Shown piece after piece: positions 12,697-22,930 of a stretch of 64,000 nucleotides of DNA (its first letter is position 1; each line of letters begins with the position of its first letter). Under the pieces are notes generated by a model that did not search any database, was not told the origin of the DNA, and was given only the letters and a program-made list of their open reading frames with translations. The position numbers and the translations under genes were made by a program. This DNA comes from Romanomermis culicivorax (Eukaryota > Nematoda > Enoplea > Mermithida > Mermithidae): assembly GCA_963922205.1 (NCBI GenBank), contig CAWUHX010000291.1, positions 186,001-250,000 on the forward strand. Reading direction: 5' to 3'.

Positions 12697-13443
12697 ATGC
12701 AGACTACCAGAATACGACCACTAAATGATATTTCAGTGGTATTTTCCCTATTTACACGCATATTTTGTTTCGTACTAATCGCGTTGTCATTGCTCACTAT
12801 TAGTATCTCGATTTTCACAACGCACTGGTTGCACGAAAAAATGGAAAACGGATCGATTTTCAAAATTCAAATCCATCACGGTTTATGGCGGATTTGTGTA
12901 GAAACGTGGTATAACAAAAAACTGGCTTTTTGGAAACCTCGTTCGCATTACGAATTCAACAACGAGCCGAATTTTTCATGTTTTGTACGATTTTGGCGCG
13001 AAGCCAAGTTTAAAACTCGAATATTTCCGTTAATTGATCAACTTATCGACTTCTATAATCGAAATTTGATCTTTTGGGAAATCGTCGTTTTGGTAGTACT
13101 ATTTACAGTCGCCGTTTTAAATTTGATTGTTTCAATCACGTTCCTCCCTATGTTCAAAAACTACCCTCTAGTTTTGGCTGCTTTGCAATTGATAGCTTGC
13201 GGAATGACCATCGGGGTACTGGTAACTTTTACAACTTACCACAGTACAAAAAGATTCCTCAAAAATCAGTCCACGTTGATGACCACCCTCATGCAGCAAA
13301 CTTACGATTACGGCCATTCTTATTGGTTGACCGTAGCATCTACTGTGTGTCAGTTTTGTACATTCGTCATCTTGCTTTGTTATGGGATCGTTGTTGCTAG
13401 AAGACGACACTTGTACGATCGTGTGGTCCTTCAACAAAACTGA
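12697..13443 (+). CDS. Claudin-like four-pass membrane protein
   Basis: 248 residues from ATG at 12697 to TGA. The reading frame is open upstream to another ATG at 12517, but the 60 extra residues look non-coding and would delay the first membrane span. Four hydrophobic segments lie at about residues 20-42, 127-150, 160-180 and 212-238. The first extracellular loop contains GLWRICVETW, matching the GLW-x(2)-C signature of the claudin/PMP22/EMP superfamily, to which the nematode Clc-like family belongs. Such proteins sit in the plasma membrane and act in junctions or as channel regulators. No intron is needed. The family call is firmer than the subfamily. Confidence 0.8.
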   Translation: MQTTRIRPLNDISVVFSLFTRIFCFVLIALSLLTISISIFTTHWLHEKMENGSIFKIQIHHGLWRICVETWYNKKLAFWKPRSHYEFNNEPNFSCFVRFWREAKFKTRIFPLIDQLIDFYNRNLIFWEIVVLVVLFTVAVLNLIVSITFLPMFKNYPLVLAALQLIACGMTIGVLVTFTTYHSTKRFLKNQSTLMTTLMQQTYDYGHSYWLTVASTVCQFCTFVILLCYGIVVARRRHLYDRVVLQQN

Positions 13444-13609
13444 ACGCAGCTCAAGTCGAAATTACAACAAAAGATTTTGAGATAACTTTTATAATCCGCA
13501 CCCGGAACCGAATCGCGCCAGACTCGGATAACTATTCGACGAGTAGAAGACGGATACGAAATCTGCCAGCATCTAACAACTTTTGGACTGAATAAAAAAA
13601 CGGAACTAA

Positions 13610-13644
13610 CTAAGCCTGAGCCTAAGCTTGAGCCTGAACCTGAG
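13610..13644. repeat. Degenerate telomere-like hexamers
   Basis: About six units of GCCTRA (complement of TTAGGC, the nematode telomere unit) with substitutions, for example GCCTGAGCCTAAGCTTGAGC. It lies about 170 bp after the claudin-like stop codon. Confidence 0.6.
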
Positions 13645-14065
13645 AATCCAGATACGGTTTTCAACCAAAAAGTGCTGGGTCGTCTTTTACGCGAAGTATC
13701 CGCCCGAGTCTGGATTCGGATCCGATCTAGGATCCAATATTTTCAAATATATTTCGTAATTTGATGTTTGTATAACATTTAATCAACAAGCAATTGATTT
13801 TTCGATCAACTACAGTGTGTGAGCTGCATGAAACTTGATCAGTAAGTGAGGTTAAATTATCTGGATGACAGTTTGGGCTTATCGTTGAAATCTTTGAATT
13901 TTTTTAAAAGTTACCCGCGTCATCTATTCACGGAATATATTGCTTATCTTTAGGATGTGCCACAGAAAATAAGTGAATCTCAAAACCGTGTCTTTTTGCA
14001 ATTTTTGATTAGGAAGTCATGTGGTTTGCTTAATTTGGCGCTGGAGTGCGTTAAATTAGTGTATA
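13645..14065. other. Intergenic, nothing recognised
   Basis: AT-rich spacer between the claudin-like gene and the second MITE copy. Confidence 0.4.
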
Positions 14066-14824
14066 CAGGGTGAGCCAAAAAAGGCGACCGGTGCTGACTT
14101 TCATGACTTTCGAACGGATGAAGCTTTTATAATGCGGATTGCTGCATTAGAATGCCCTGCTTGTCTTTGATACAAGGGCCAAATTTTACGTTCCTAGCAT
14201 TTATGATTACTGTACGAACAGAAATTTAGTAAAAGTGGTCATTTTTCAAGAAGTAAAAATTGTTAAATCAAAGTAAAAGTTGTCCTATTGTGAAAAAAAG
14301 TTTGTTTACACACAGTTATACTTTAAAAATCACCCGGATTTGTAAGTTACACGTAATTTAAAGTCAGCAACTTCTTGTTTTAATATGGGCAAAATTTTGC
14401 GCAAATCAAGAGCTTTTGATATGAAATTGGAAAAAAAACAAAATTAAAGCAAAATCAATTCTGTCATTGACCAGATCGAAAAACGATTAAAATTATTGGT
14501 GAACTAGAAAGTAGGACACATTAGAACAGCTCTCTTGTAGTTTCCAGCTGTTATATGGTTCTTAAGATTGGATCTATTGTACTTTTCCGTTGTAAAACCT
14601 GTTGATTTTGTTAATCTTTATCAATTTTTCAAAATTTATTTGCAAAAAAATCGACGTTTAGTACTTTTGATTCTAGTCAGTCAATATTCGAGCAATCTGG
14701 CTGAAACTTTGCAGTTTTTATGCCAGATGTTTTATCTATCGACGGCAGGAAACTGCTTTAAAAAGCTTCACCCATTTGAAAGCCATGAAAGTCAGTACCG
14801 ACGCCTTTTCTTTGGCTCACCCTG
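14066..14824 (-). mobile_element. Mariner-like MITE, copy 2 (inverted)
   Basis: 759 bp with the same ends as copy 1 (CAGGGTGAGCCAAAA ... TTTGGCTCACCCTG) and TATA on both sides. The interior matches the reverse complement of 6167-6924: the segment with GATAGATAAAACATCTGGCA in copy 1 appears inverted near the right end here. No transposase is present. Confidence 0.8.
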
Positions 14825-14968
14825 TATAAACTTTTGGGTCAGAGAAAAACTTCCCTAATGAAAAACATATAAAAGGGGAGTCTATATTTTTGAAACTTGT
14901 TGTGATATTGCATGTTTAGCGTCTATTAATCGCACACAGTCGAAAAGTAGATTAGTGCACGCCAGCCT

Positions 14969-15364
14969 CATACTCCGTTTATTTTGAAGAAGTGATCCAT
15001 GCAGCGATGACCCAAAAAAAAGGTTCAATTTGAAACGCAATTTTCGTGTGGTGGAAAACTTCATACTATCGAAAAACACGAAATTTCGTTATGAAAATAG
15101 GAAAGCTAAAATCATAGAAAACAACTATGCTTGTCCGCTTTTGATTAGGATAGGTCTGTGTCTGACACAAAGGATTAAAAATTTTCGAGAATTTTTAATC
15201 CTTTGGCGAGGTTATGGAGGGGAAAATTTTCAGTTGTTCTGTTTGCAGCTCAGACGATAAATTTTCTTTATTCATTACAATAATAAACAGTTAATAATTT
15301 TTCCGTGTGGAACTTACTTTCATGGGATCACTGCGTCGATAATTTCAACATAAATTGTAGTATA
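14969..15364. repeat. MITE with TACTCC / GGAGTA-type ends
   Basis: The left end is close to ATACTCCGTTTATTTTGAAG followed by GATCCATGCAGCGAT. The right end is its degenerate complement (ATCACTGCGTCGAT ... GTAGTATA). Related elements lie at 16597-16832 and, decayed, near 8100-8310. No coding capacity. Confidence 0.55.
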
Positions 15365-15604
15365 ATCGATCATGCTGAATCCGAAAATTTTAGAATCAGT
15401 ATTTGGGAAGATGTAGCACGAAAAGAAAAAAGCTTGGGGCCAATAAAGATGAAAGTAGATCATCTTGCAATAATTATCCTTATAGCACATCTGCCTACAT
15501 AAATTTAATATACTTCGATTTTTCAGTTCCACAAATTTAGGGCGCTTTTAATGACCTTTCATTGGAAGTGATGGCCTACCCTTGCCGTAAAGCAAGTAAT
15601 AGTT

Positions 15605-15950
15605 GAACAAAAAACGAGGAAAAATAAAATGAAAAATAGTCGCTGATCATTCTACACGAACAAAAATAGTCGATGATCATTCTACACGAACAAAAACTAA
15701 ATAATTCAATGTTAAAAATGACTGTTGTGCACCTATATGGTTTTGCCATTTTTGAGTGTATCTCTTCAATGTTGCACTGGCCATGCGATGCGCATGTTTG
15801 CGCTTTGTTGGCCTTTTTTCGAAAATATTCGCAATGTTCGGCTTTTTTTACTTTTTCGGGGATATTCGGGGACCCCCAAAATTTTGGGAATTTCGGGACC
15901 CCGCCCCAAAATTTTGGGAATTTCGGGACCCCGCCCCAAAATTTTGGGTT
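15605..15950. repeat. Two short tandem repeats
   Basis: A 28-bp unit containing GATCATTCTACACGAACAAA is duplicated at about 15640-15695. A 30-bp unit centred on the palindrome CCCAAAATTTTGGG and followed by AATTTCGGGACCCCG occurs about 2.5 times at 15875-15949. The frames that cross the latter are repeat artefacts. Confidence 0.7.
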
Positions 15951-16596
15951 TATTCCCCCCCATCTGGTCGGACCTCTTACAGGTATGAAAGAAATAATAT
16001 ATTAAATTTATACTGCCGCCAAGCACAAATACTGCTCAAAAACTTAGTCGAAAATTGTGAAAAAATTCGATATTTAAAAAAATCGGCACTTTTTTTGCGA
16101 ATTTTTAATCTAATCTCATCGGAAAGATACATTTTACCAATAAATTTGATTAAAATTGCAGAATAAACAATAATTTTGCAAAAAACCGCGATGAAAACGG
16201 TTTAAAATTAACATTTTGGTGCAAGCGGTGCAGGCTAGGATGGAGAAATTCCTAAACTATCAATGGCGTGAAAAACTACAGTGGGATTGCTAGCGGGGAT
16301 TTCGGTGGTCACGCGCTACACCGCTCGCGGCCTGCCCGCTTAGCATATGTCACTTCCAGAGTGGACGAGCAGTTCACGCTCGATCTTGATTGGTCCATTT
16401 TTTCTTTTTACTGTAGCGTGACGCGGGAAGCATGAAGTGACATTCCGCCTTTAGTATCGTGAGAACTGTAGAAGTAATACTGATGCTAGAACAAAGTTGT
16501 GGCTTTCAGAGTAGTAGAATAAGCATAACGTTCCTTCTGTTCTTCCAAAGTTGGTCGGAGCTCCAGTCAGTATGCCTTATCCTTAAGACCGCACCT

Positions 16597-16832
16597 ACAC
16601 TCCATTGATTTTGAAATGATTGATGCGGCGATCGTAGTTTCGCCAAACGCAGCCTTACTAGAGATCAGAAAAACAATTTCAGCAATCTTGAAATCTTGAA
16701 AAGAGTGATCATCAAGGACCATGTATCATGAAGGAAAAATTCATGAGTAAAGTCAACGAGCTTTCCATAATTTTGAATAAAAGTTTGGCTGTGACATCAC
16801 TGCATGGATCATTTTAAAGTGAATGGAGTATA
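16597..16832. repeat. MITE with CACTCCATT / AATGGAGT ends
   Basis: 236 bp bounded by ACACTCCATTGATTTTGAAA...GATTGATGCGG and its inverse CATGGATCATTTTAAAGTGAATGGAGTAT. Same family as 14969-15364. Confidence 0.6.
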
Positions 16833-17697
16833 GTTCCAAAGATGGGACTGACAAAGGACCACTTTTCTCCTCTCAATCACAACCTGAGGTCAGAATCACA
16901 AATAGTGTGCCTATAGTTCTACGGAGCCGATTTCATCAAATAGACATAAGGAACAGCTGAGCTGCTGCTCAAGCTTTAGGGACGTATGAAAGTGCGTCAT
17001 TACACCTGTCATTTCCTGTTTTTACATTTTTTTACATTTAATTAACAATTTGTATTTGTGTTATTTACATATTAACTCTCATATTATACCATTGTTGTTC
17101 ATATTTACAAAATATATTGAGAAAGCTCAGCTGTAGCTGAGTTGTATCATAACTCTCTATGTTATAACGTTGCCATCAAAGTCTCTCTCTTAGCCTGGAT
17201 CTGACCAGCCAGCTATATTGTCCATATGTCCATTGGGTCCATAAAAGTCTGTTTTTCAAAAGTGTGATTTTCAAATGATTACGCAAGAAATATGATACTA
17301 AGTCAATCTAAATCGAAGTTACTGTAAAAAATATAAAATCATCAACTTTTCCAGTAGTGATTCCTTGTTATAAATCTGTAGCAATACTGTCCTGCTGTGC
17401 TGGAACTACATTCATTCGCAGACTGCAAACTGGAATCAATAGAATTGTTCACACAATGATAGCCACTTGGGGAAAGTTGGTTTGATTTCACTAAATTGTC
17501 TTGCGGTCATTAAAAACTTTTGAGTTCTGTGAACATGAATTTTTTGCACTAAGAAAAAGATTAAAACGTGTCCAGAATAGACAATGACAGAAGTTATTGA
17601 AAAATCAAAATTCTTCTGAATTCTGGCTTGCATGCCTGATCTTCGAATCTTAGTTACATGTTGTCAACATAATTTTTGCATTTTGCCCGATTAAAAA
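16833..17697. other. Intergenic, nothing recognised
   Basis: AT-rich, no supported gene or RNA. An in-frame TAA lies just before the ATG of the next frame. Confidence 0.4.
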
Positions 17698-18222
17698 ATG
17701 ATTAAATTGACTGAACAATTAGGTGTTGGGGATGCACTAACGGGCAGCAGGCATCCTATCCACGCAAATTTTGAAGATGGAGAGAAAGCATCATTACGTA
17801 GGCACAACTGCTTTAAAAGGCTATATGAAATAAAACCTGATGAACATCCAGTCCAATTCTTCTTGAGAATTAGTGAGTTGGTAAAAGCCATTTATGCTAA
17901 TGAGTCAGAAGAGTTTAGAACTAGCTTGATCATTGAGGCATTCATGTATAAGACTTCAGAAGAGTTGCAGATAAAGCTACAGGATCAGACCAACGGGTTC
18001 GAAACCTGGCATTATCTTGCAGAAGAAGTTTATAAGATCGAGAAACAGAAAAGTCTTGCCTCCAAACTTTATGAAGGAAAGAATGTTTCAAATGTGGCAA
18101 AGAAGAAGAGGCAAGAAGGTGTAGCTAATGTGAATAGAAACATTTCGGTTTACACCCCAAAAAGGCAAAATCGAAGCAAAGCTAACCAACAAAAAGTTAA
18201 AGCAGATTTTTATGGTCTGTAA
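17698..18222 (+). pseudogene. Gag-like retroelement remnant
   Basis: An open frame of 174 residues starts at an ATG preceded by an in-frame stop. Residues about 40-125 form a charged, mostly helical domain (HPVQFFLRISELVKAIY ... ELQIKLQDQTNG) resembling the capsid region of LTR-retrotransposon Gag. A Lys/Arg-rich tail follows (KKKRQEG ... KRQNRSKANQQ). No zinc knuckle, protease or reverse transcriptase can be read downstream. The first 30 residues fall in a short repeat also present at 19175-19255. A host gene cannot be excluded; the Gag call rests on general resemblance only. Confidence 0.35.
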
Positions 18223-19174
18223 CTGCAGGTATCCCTGGGAAGCAGCTATGACCCCATTAGTGATCAGATAATCGCACCAGGACTTTGCATAGCAACTATG
18301 GCTGCTCAGGGAACTCAATGTTTGAAATGAAGTTCGGATCACATTGAATTTCAAATCCTTACAGGGGAAGAAACTGCTCATGTTGAAAGATTGGAATGTA
18401 CACTGGAAAATAGGCTATGGAACTATAAATAGCATAAAAGAAGCTGAAAATAAGGTCATAGATACCAGGATACAGTAGCAATTAAAAGACAGTGAATAAT
18501 TTATTTGCAACAATTTTGTACAAAAATTCAAATTTTCATACAAATTCATTCAATTTTTATTCAAAATCTATAAATTTTCAAATCGAAGTTTTGAAACACT
18601 TCTCGATTTGCTGTTGTTTTTTCAAAATTCATTTATGTGTACATTACGCATTTATTCTTGATTTCGAATTATCATAAACAATTTTGTCATTTTGTATGTG
18701 ATTATTTTATTTAGAGTTTTTAAAACTGAAAAATTGTTCCCACTACACTGGCAAAAAAATGATGACAACGCAATTATGCAAAATATATGGGCCTGCTACC
18801 AAAGACATACCACATCAATCAACGGGACAAAAAGATGGACAGTGGAGGAAAGTACCCAGGAGCCCCAAGGCATGCTGGCACAGCCAGAGAAAGTCAAGCT
18901 GGTCCCGAGTCATTGATCTGTCAGATGCTGGATCAATGATCAATCCTGCCACAACATCTCAGTGGGCAGACCTGGGTAACCTTGTAAAAAGACTTAATGT
19001 TGGGATTAATCATGACCCATACACCATCATGATAATTATGACTTGTACACCATTCGGGGTCAGGTCATAATCTTTCAAGAAGTTGGAATCCAGTAGTAGG
19101 TCACACAATAAAAGATAAAAGTCCTGCTCATGGTTTTCTTCTTCAACTCCCATTGGTCAGTTTCAAGGCCTGAG
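18223..19174. other. Possible retroelement remains
   Basis: No intact gene. A 103-codon frame at 18759-19070 (with ...SMINPATTSQWADLGNLVKRL...) has a coding-like composition but no recognisable domain. It may be further debris of the Gag-like element. Confidence 0.3.
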
Positions 19175-19255
19175 GGATGTTGGGGATGCACTTATAGTAG
19201 CAGGCATCCCATCCACACAAATAGTGAAAATGGCGAGAAAGCATCATTATGTGGG
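19175..19255 (+). repeat. Second copy of 17723-17801
   Basis: About 80 bp from GATGTTGGGGATGCAC to GCATCATTAT match 17723-17801 with scattered substitutions. Here the stretch is out of any long frame, so at least part of the Gag-like ORF is shared repeat sequence. Confidence 0.65.
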
Positions 19256-19267
19256 GGATGCAGACAA

Positions 19268-20566
19268 TTGACCCCTCCACGGGTAATTCGCCCCCAGTAA
19301 TTCGTACCCACTGCAGTTGATTTCGCACCCACTGCAGTTGATTTCGCCTCCAACACAACTCGACCCTGAGTAATTTGTCCCCCCCCCCCACAATTCATCC
19401 CCAGTAATTCACTGCTTTTTTAATAAGAAAAAATTCAGATTTAAAAATAATTCCACTAGGTTGTTAGCTCATGTAATACACACTTCCACACATCCATATA
19501 CAGAATCTATTAGAGATTTTTCCCAGCCAAAATAGCCTGTTTAATATTTATGAATTTTGCATGCAGAGTGTGACTATTATGTACAAGAAGAAAAAACCTA
19601 CAGCAATGTTCCAAATAAAGGTCCACAAACTAAGTTTTTAAATTTTTTTTCTGAACAATAGATTTTTTTACTCCTACAGTCAGTACCAAGTCAGTATAAT
19701 TCCTTTTTATTCGTACAGTCAGCAATACAGAAGTTTGAGCAGGAATCCCCTGGAATTGAAGTGACCAATTGTTTTTTCCACTAGACACAAAATGTGTGGC
19801 ATCGAGTTCAAAATGAAGACTTTCAGCTATCCAATGTTTAACTGGCAGAAAATGATCAATTTCGACAAATCCGCAGTAAACATGCAAAATTTTAGTGACC
19901 TCCTCTGTGACCCCCTCTGGAGAACTGAAATAGAATTTTAATGTGTAACAGGGATATCATAAGCAGAATTGTGAGTCATTCTTCTATGCATTTGCTTTCT
20001 TCTGTTTTTGTTCCTTTTTTCGTTTACTCTTCTTTCTTGTATTCCATTTTTTCTCTTCTTTTTTGTTTAGTTTCTTCATCTATATTGTTTTTTATTCTTT
20101 TTTTACTCATTTTCGTTTTCTTTTTTTCTTCATATTTTTCTTCTGTTCACTCTTCTTTATTTCTTTTTTGCTTTTGATACACTGAAAAGTTTTCATTAAA
20201 AAGATGGTAAAGAACACGATAGAGTCACACACAGAGTAATTTTTATACTTTGTAATACCCTTAATTGCTTTCCATAGATCCTGGTAAAAAACTACTAGAA
20301 ATGAAACACAATGTGAAAAAAAAGATTAAAGAGGAAAACAGAGGAGACAGGGTAAAGTAAAAAATCATATTCCCATCACCTTTATGCTTCACATAAAATA
20401 TGGTTGCCTAATGGGGAAAATGTCTGGAAATATATTACATAACATGGCATGCAGTTGATTTTATAATTACCAGGGGTGAATTACTGGGGGGACGATTTGC
20501 TCAGGGGCGAATTGCTGAGAGAGGGCAAACTGTTGTGGTGGCAAATAACTGAGAGTGAATTTTCCT
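19268..20566. mobile_element. Foldback-like element with AATTCGCCCCCAGT arms
   Basis: The left arm (19268-19412) has repeated units such as GGTAATTCGCCCCCAGTAA and CCACTGCAGTTGATTTCGC. The right arm (20470-20566) has the inverse (GGGTGAATTACTGGGGGG, GGGGCGAATTGCTGAG). The centre is AT-rich with a T-rich stretch at 19980-20175 and no gene. The architecture matches 398-1183 but the sub-repeat differs. Confidence 0.5.
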
Positions 20567-21523
20567 AGAACCTTGTGTGTGCACGACTGCCTTTAAAAGG
20601 CTCGGCCGAACTGGTGTTTATTTATCGATTGTTTATAGACCATCCAGATTTATATTGGGCTCATATATTCTTCTACAGCAGCGTATCACATTTCCGACTT
20701 TTAGGAGGACCATTTGGTAAGGTTTTCTGGAGTACTCTGGTAATTTTTCGGGTGCAAGCTGTTGGATTCCAGTTGCTGAATAGTGGCTGAAGGTTGTATT
20801 TAGCTCTGCTAAAGGACTGTTGCACTGTATCAGTCTTTACCAATAGGAAGCTCCTTTGAGTGACCTACGGTAATTAGTTGAGTACAAGCCAATAGACTCT
20901 TTAGTTATATTGCTGACGTCTTATGATATAAGCAGAGAGACCTAAACATAACATAGGTCTTCTATCCATGATATAAACGCTGAAAAGTCAAGGATATCAA
21001 TATCCATGCTTGACTTAATGAAATTCATATCCAAAAGTAGATGTTTGCAATCGAATTTTTTGCAATCTGCTTTTCTATACATTAAATCATTAGGAAATCA
21101 TCTCTTTTGATATATTTTGAAAATTATCTGAACCATTTTTCAAAAAATTTAATTTTTCTCAATTTTTAGCGAAGTACAGGCTTTAAAAATATCAAAATGT
21201 CTGAACAACTTCAAAAAGGCATAAATGAAACATCCGTTGACATTTTCCAGTGCAAAAACAACTTGGCGAAAATGCCGAAAAACATTTTGATCTTTTTCGC
21301 CGACCGACAAAAGGATCTGTGCAAAAAATAGTGCATAAGATCATCATCTTCATTTTCCAATGAACTAATCAAAAGATTTTTTCAAAAAACGTATTTTGGA
21401 AGCAAGAGTTTTCAACTTCGTCAGAATACTGAACAATATTGCAAACGCAAATTGCATCTGAAACAAGTGGTAATTATGGTGATGATAAATTTAAAAAAAT
21501 CAGGTATACACTAAATGTTATGG
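20567..21523. other. Intergenic, nothing recognised
   Basis: No supported gene; some short frames lack ATG or domains. Confidence 0.4.
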
Positions 21524-21531
21524 GTATAAAA
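21524..21531 (+). promoter_or_regulatory. TATA box upstream of orphan ORF
   Basis: GGGTATAAAAGAAC is a near-ideal TATA box. Transcription would begin around 21555, within the reading frame of the ORF that becomes open at 21530. Confidence 0.5.
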
Positions 21532-21598
21532 GAACATACGGCATATAGACACTTCTCGAGAGTTCGCTTGTGAACGTCATAACCGCTCATCGCTAGTC

Positions 21599-22273
21599 TT
21601 GACTAGGTTCGGGTATCTAGATCAAGAAAAGGAATTAGCCCGGAAAAGGCGTGACAATATTGACTACATCTTGTCGTGCTGCGTTTATGATCTAGAAATC
21701 GTGTTAGCCGAGATGAAAGATAAAGCGAAGACTAGAATGGTAGGAATTAGCCCGGAAGCCCTGAACTTGAAGGCCTTTATGACGGAAATTCTGTTTTTGT
21801 GGGCTGATGCTTTTAAGATTTCGTGGGGCCAATTGAGCTCTTTAGAATTTCGGCAGTTAATGGAAGCGGACAAACTAAACATAGAAGTTTTACGATACGC
21901 GACGCTCGATGCGCGCGGGTCTCTTCTATGTTTCTTGGCGTTGTTACGATACGGGTTCGCTAGTGATGTGCAAAATTGCTTCAAACTATATCCTCACGAT
22001 ACGATGGAGCCAGAGTTGGTATCCGATTTAGCTCGAAGGTTTCGAGAAACGTTTGAAGACAAATATACGGACCCGCAGTGGAAAGGCGCATATGGAGTTG
22101 AAGAAATGACCGGCAAATTTTGGGGTTTTATGGACCCGAACACTCTGGTCCGATATTTTTTCACGATGCTGAGCCCGGCTCGTCCTGCCCTTGCGCCGGG
22201 CTTCGAACTAAGCCACTCGCCACTCATGCAGGTCCCTAAAAAGAATCTGCTTGAGATCTATTCAAAAACGTAA
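21599..22273 (+). CDS. Orphan protein, no ATG at N-terminus
   Basis: A frame of about 225 codons with coding-like codon use, noticeably richer in GC than its surroundings. It ends in TAA at 22273. The frame is open from 21530 but contains no ATG before 21713 (MKDKAKTRM). Coding quality is good well upstream of that, around LDQEKELARKRRDNIDYILS. Either translation starts at a non-ATG codon, or this is the last exon with an acceptor such as TTGACTAG just before GTTCGGG, or the 5' end has decayed. The protein is soluble, mixed-charge and predicted helical, with no signal peptide and no family I recognise. Residues near 177-182 read KFWGFM. Confidence 0.5.
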   Translation: MTRFGYLDQEKELARKRRDNIDYILSCCVYDLEIVLAEMKDKAKTRMVGISPEALNLKAFMTEILFLWADAFKISWGQLSSLEFRQLMEADKLNIEVLRYATLDARGSLLCFLALLRYGFASDVQNCFKLYPHDTMEPELVSDLARRFRETFEDKYTDPQWKGAYGVEEMTGKFWGFMDPNTLVRYFFTMLSPARPALAPGFELSHSPLMQVPKKNLLEIYSKT

Positions 22274-22930
22274 ATATGATCTTCATCAATTTGTGGCGAA
22301 GTTGAGTATGACCTCTCCCAGAATTTTCTCGCTGCTAAATGAACATTCTAATTTTGGAAGTTTAATTTATTAAATTTAAACATCGAACGAATAAAGTATA
22401 ATGTTTCTTTGGCTATGTTTCTTCTTAATATCTTCTGTCTAATTGAACAATCATAAAAAATAATCGATACTTTCCACCCTGCAGTATCAGGATTTTGACT
22501 GCCGATTCTCTTTCAGAAAGAGAGTAGAGCTGTATACATATTATAGACCTAAAGATCATCTCTATTTAGCGTAGTTCAGTACACATAGCTAAACGTTAGC
22601 TACCAAACTACAATTCCTTTTTTGGGAGAGCAGTGACGCACATTTGTCGGTGTATGTGTTCAGAATAGTATAACGTTTACCTAAACCGAGATCAGGACCT
22701 ATCTTCGAAAAGCGCAAGACTTGCCATCTCTTACTGTATGACGTCATTTGATTTGCAGGTTCAACCAGCAAAATTCGTGTTTGATTCTTTTTCTACGCGG
22801 TTCATTTGCATATTTGGAGGAAATTTTCATGCGATGTATCATGCACTTCGAAAAACAAAAGTCGTCATCGTAGGGTCGAAACGAAGACGGATCCTCATCA
22901 CCACTACCATCGCCACACTCGACCACCAAT
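22274..22930. other. Upstream region of K2P channel
   Basis: No gene supported. It holds the 3' end of the orphan ORF (AATAAAG near 22390) and the promoter and 5' UTR of the channel gene. An in-frame TAG at 22871 lies upstream of the channel ATG. Confidence 0.4.
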
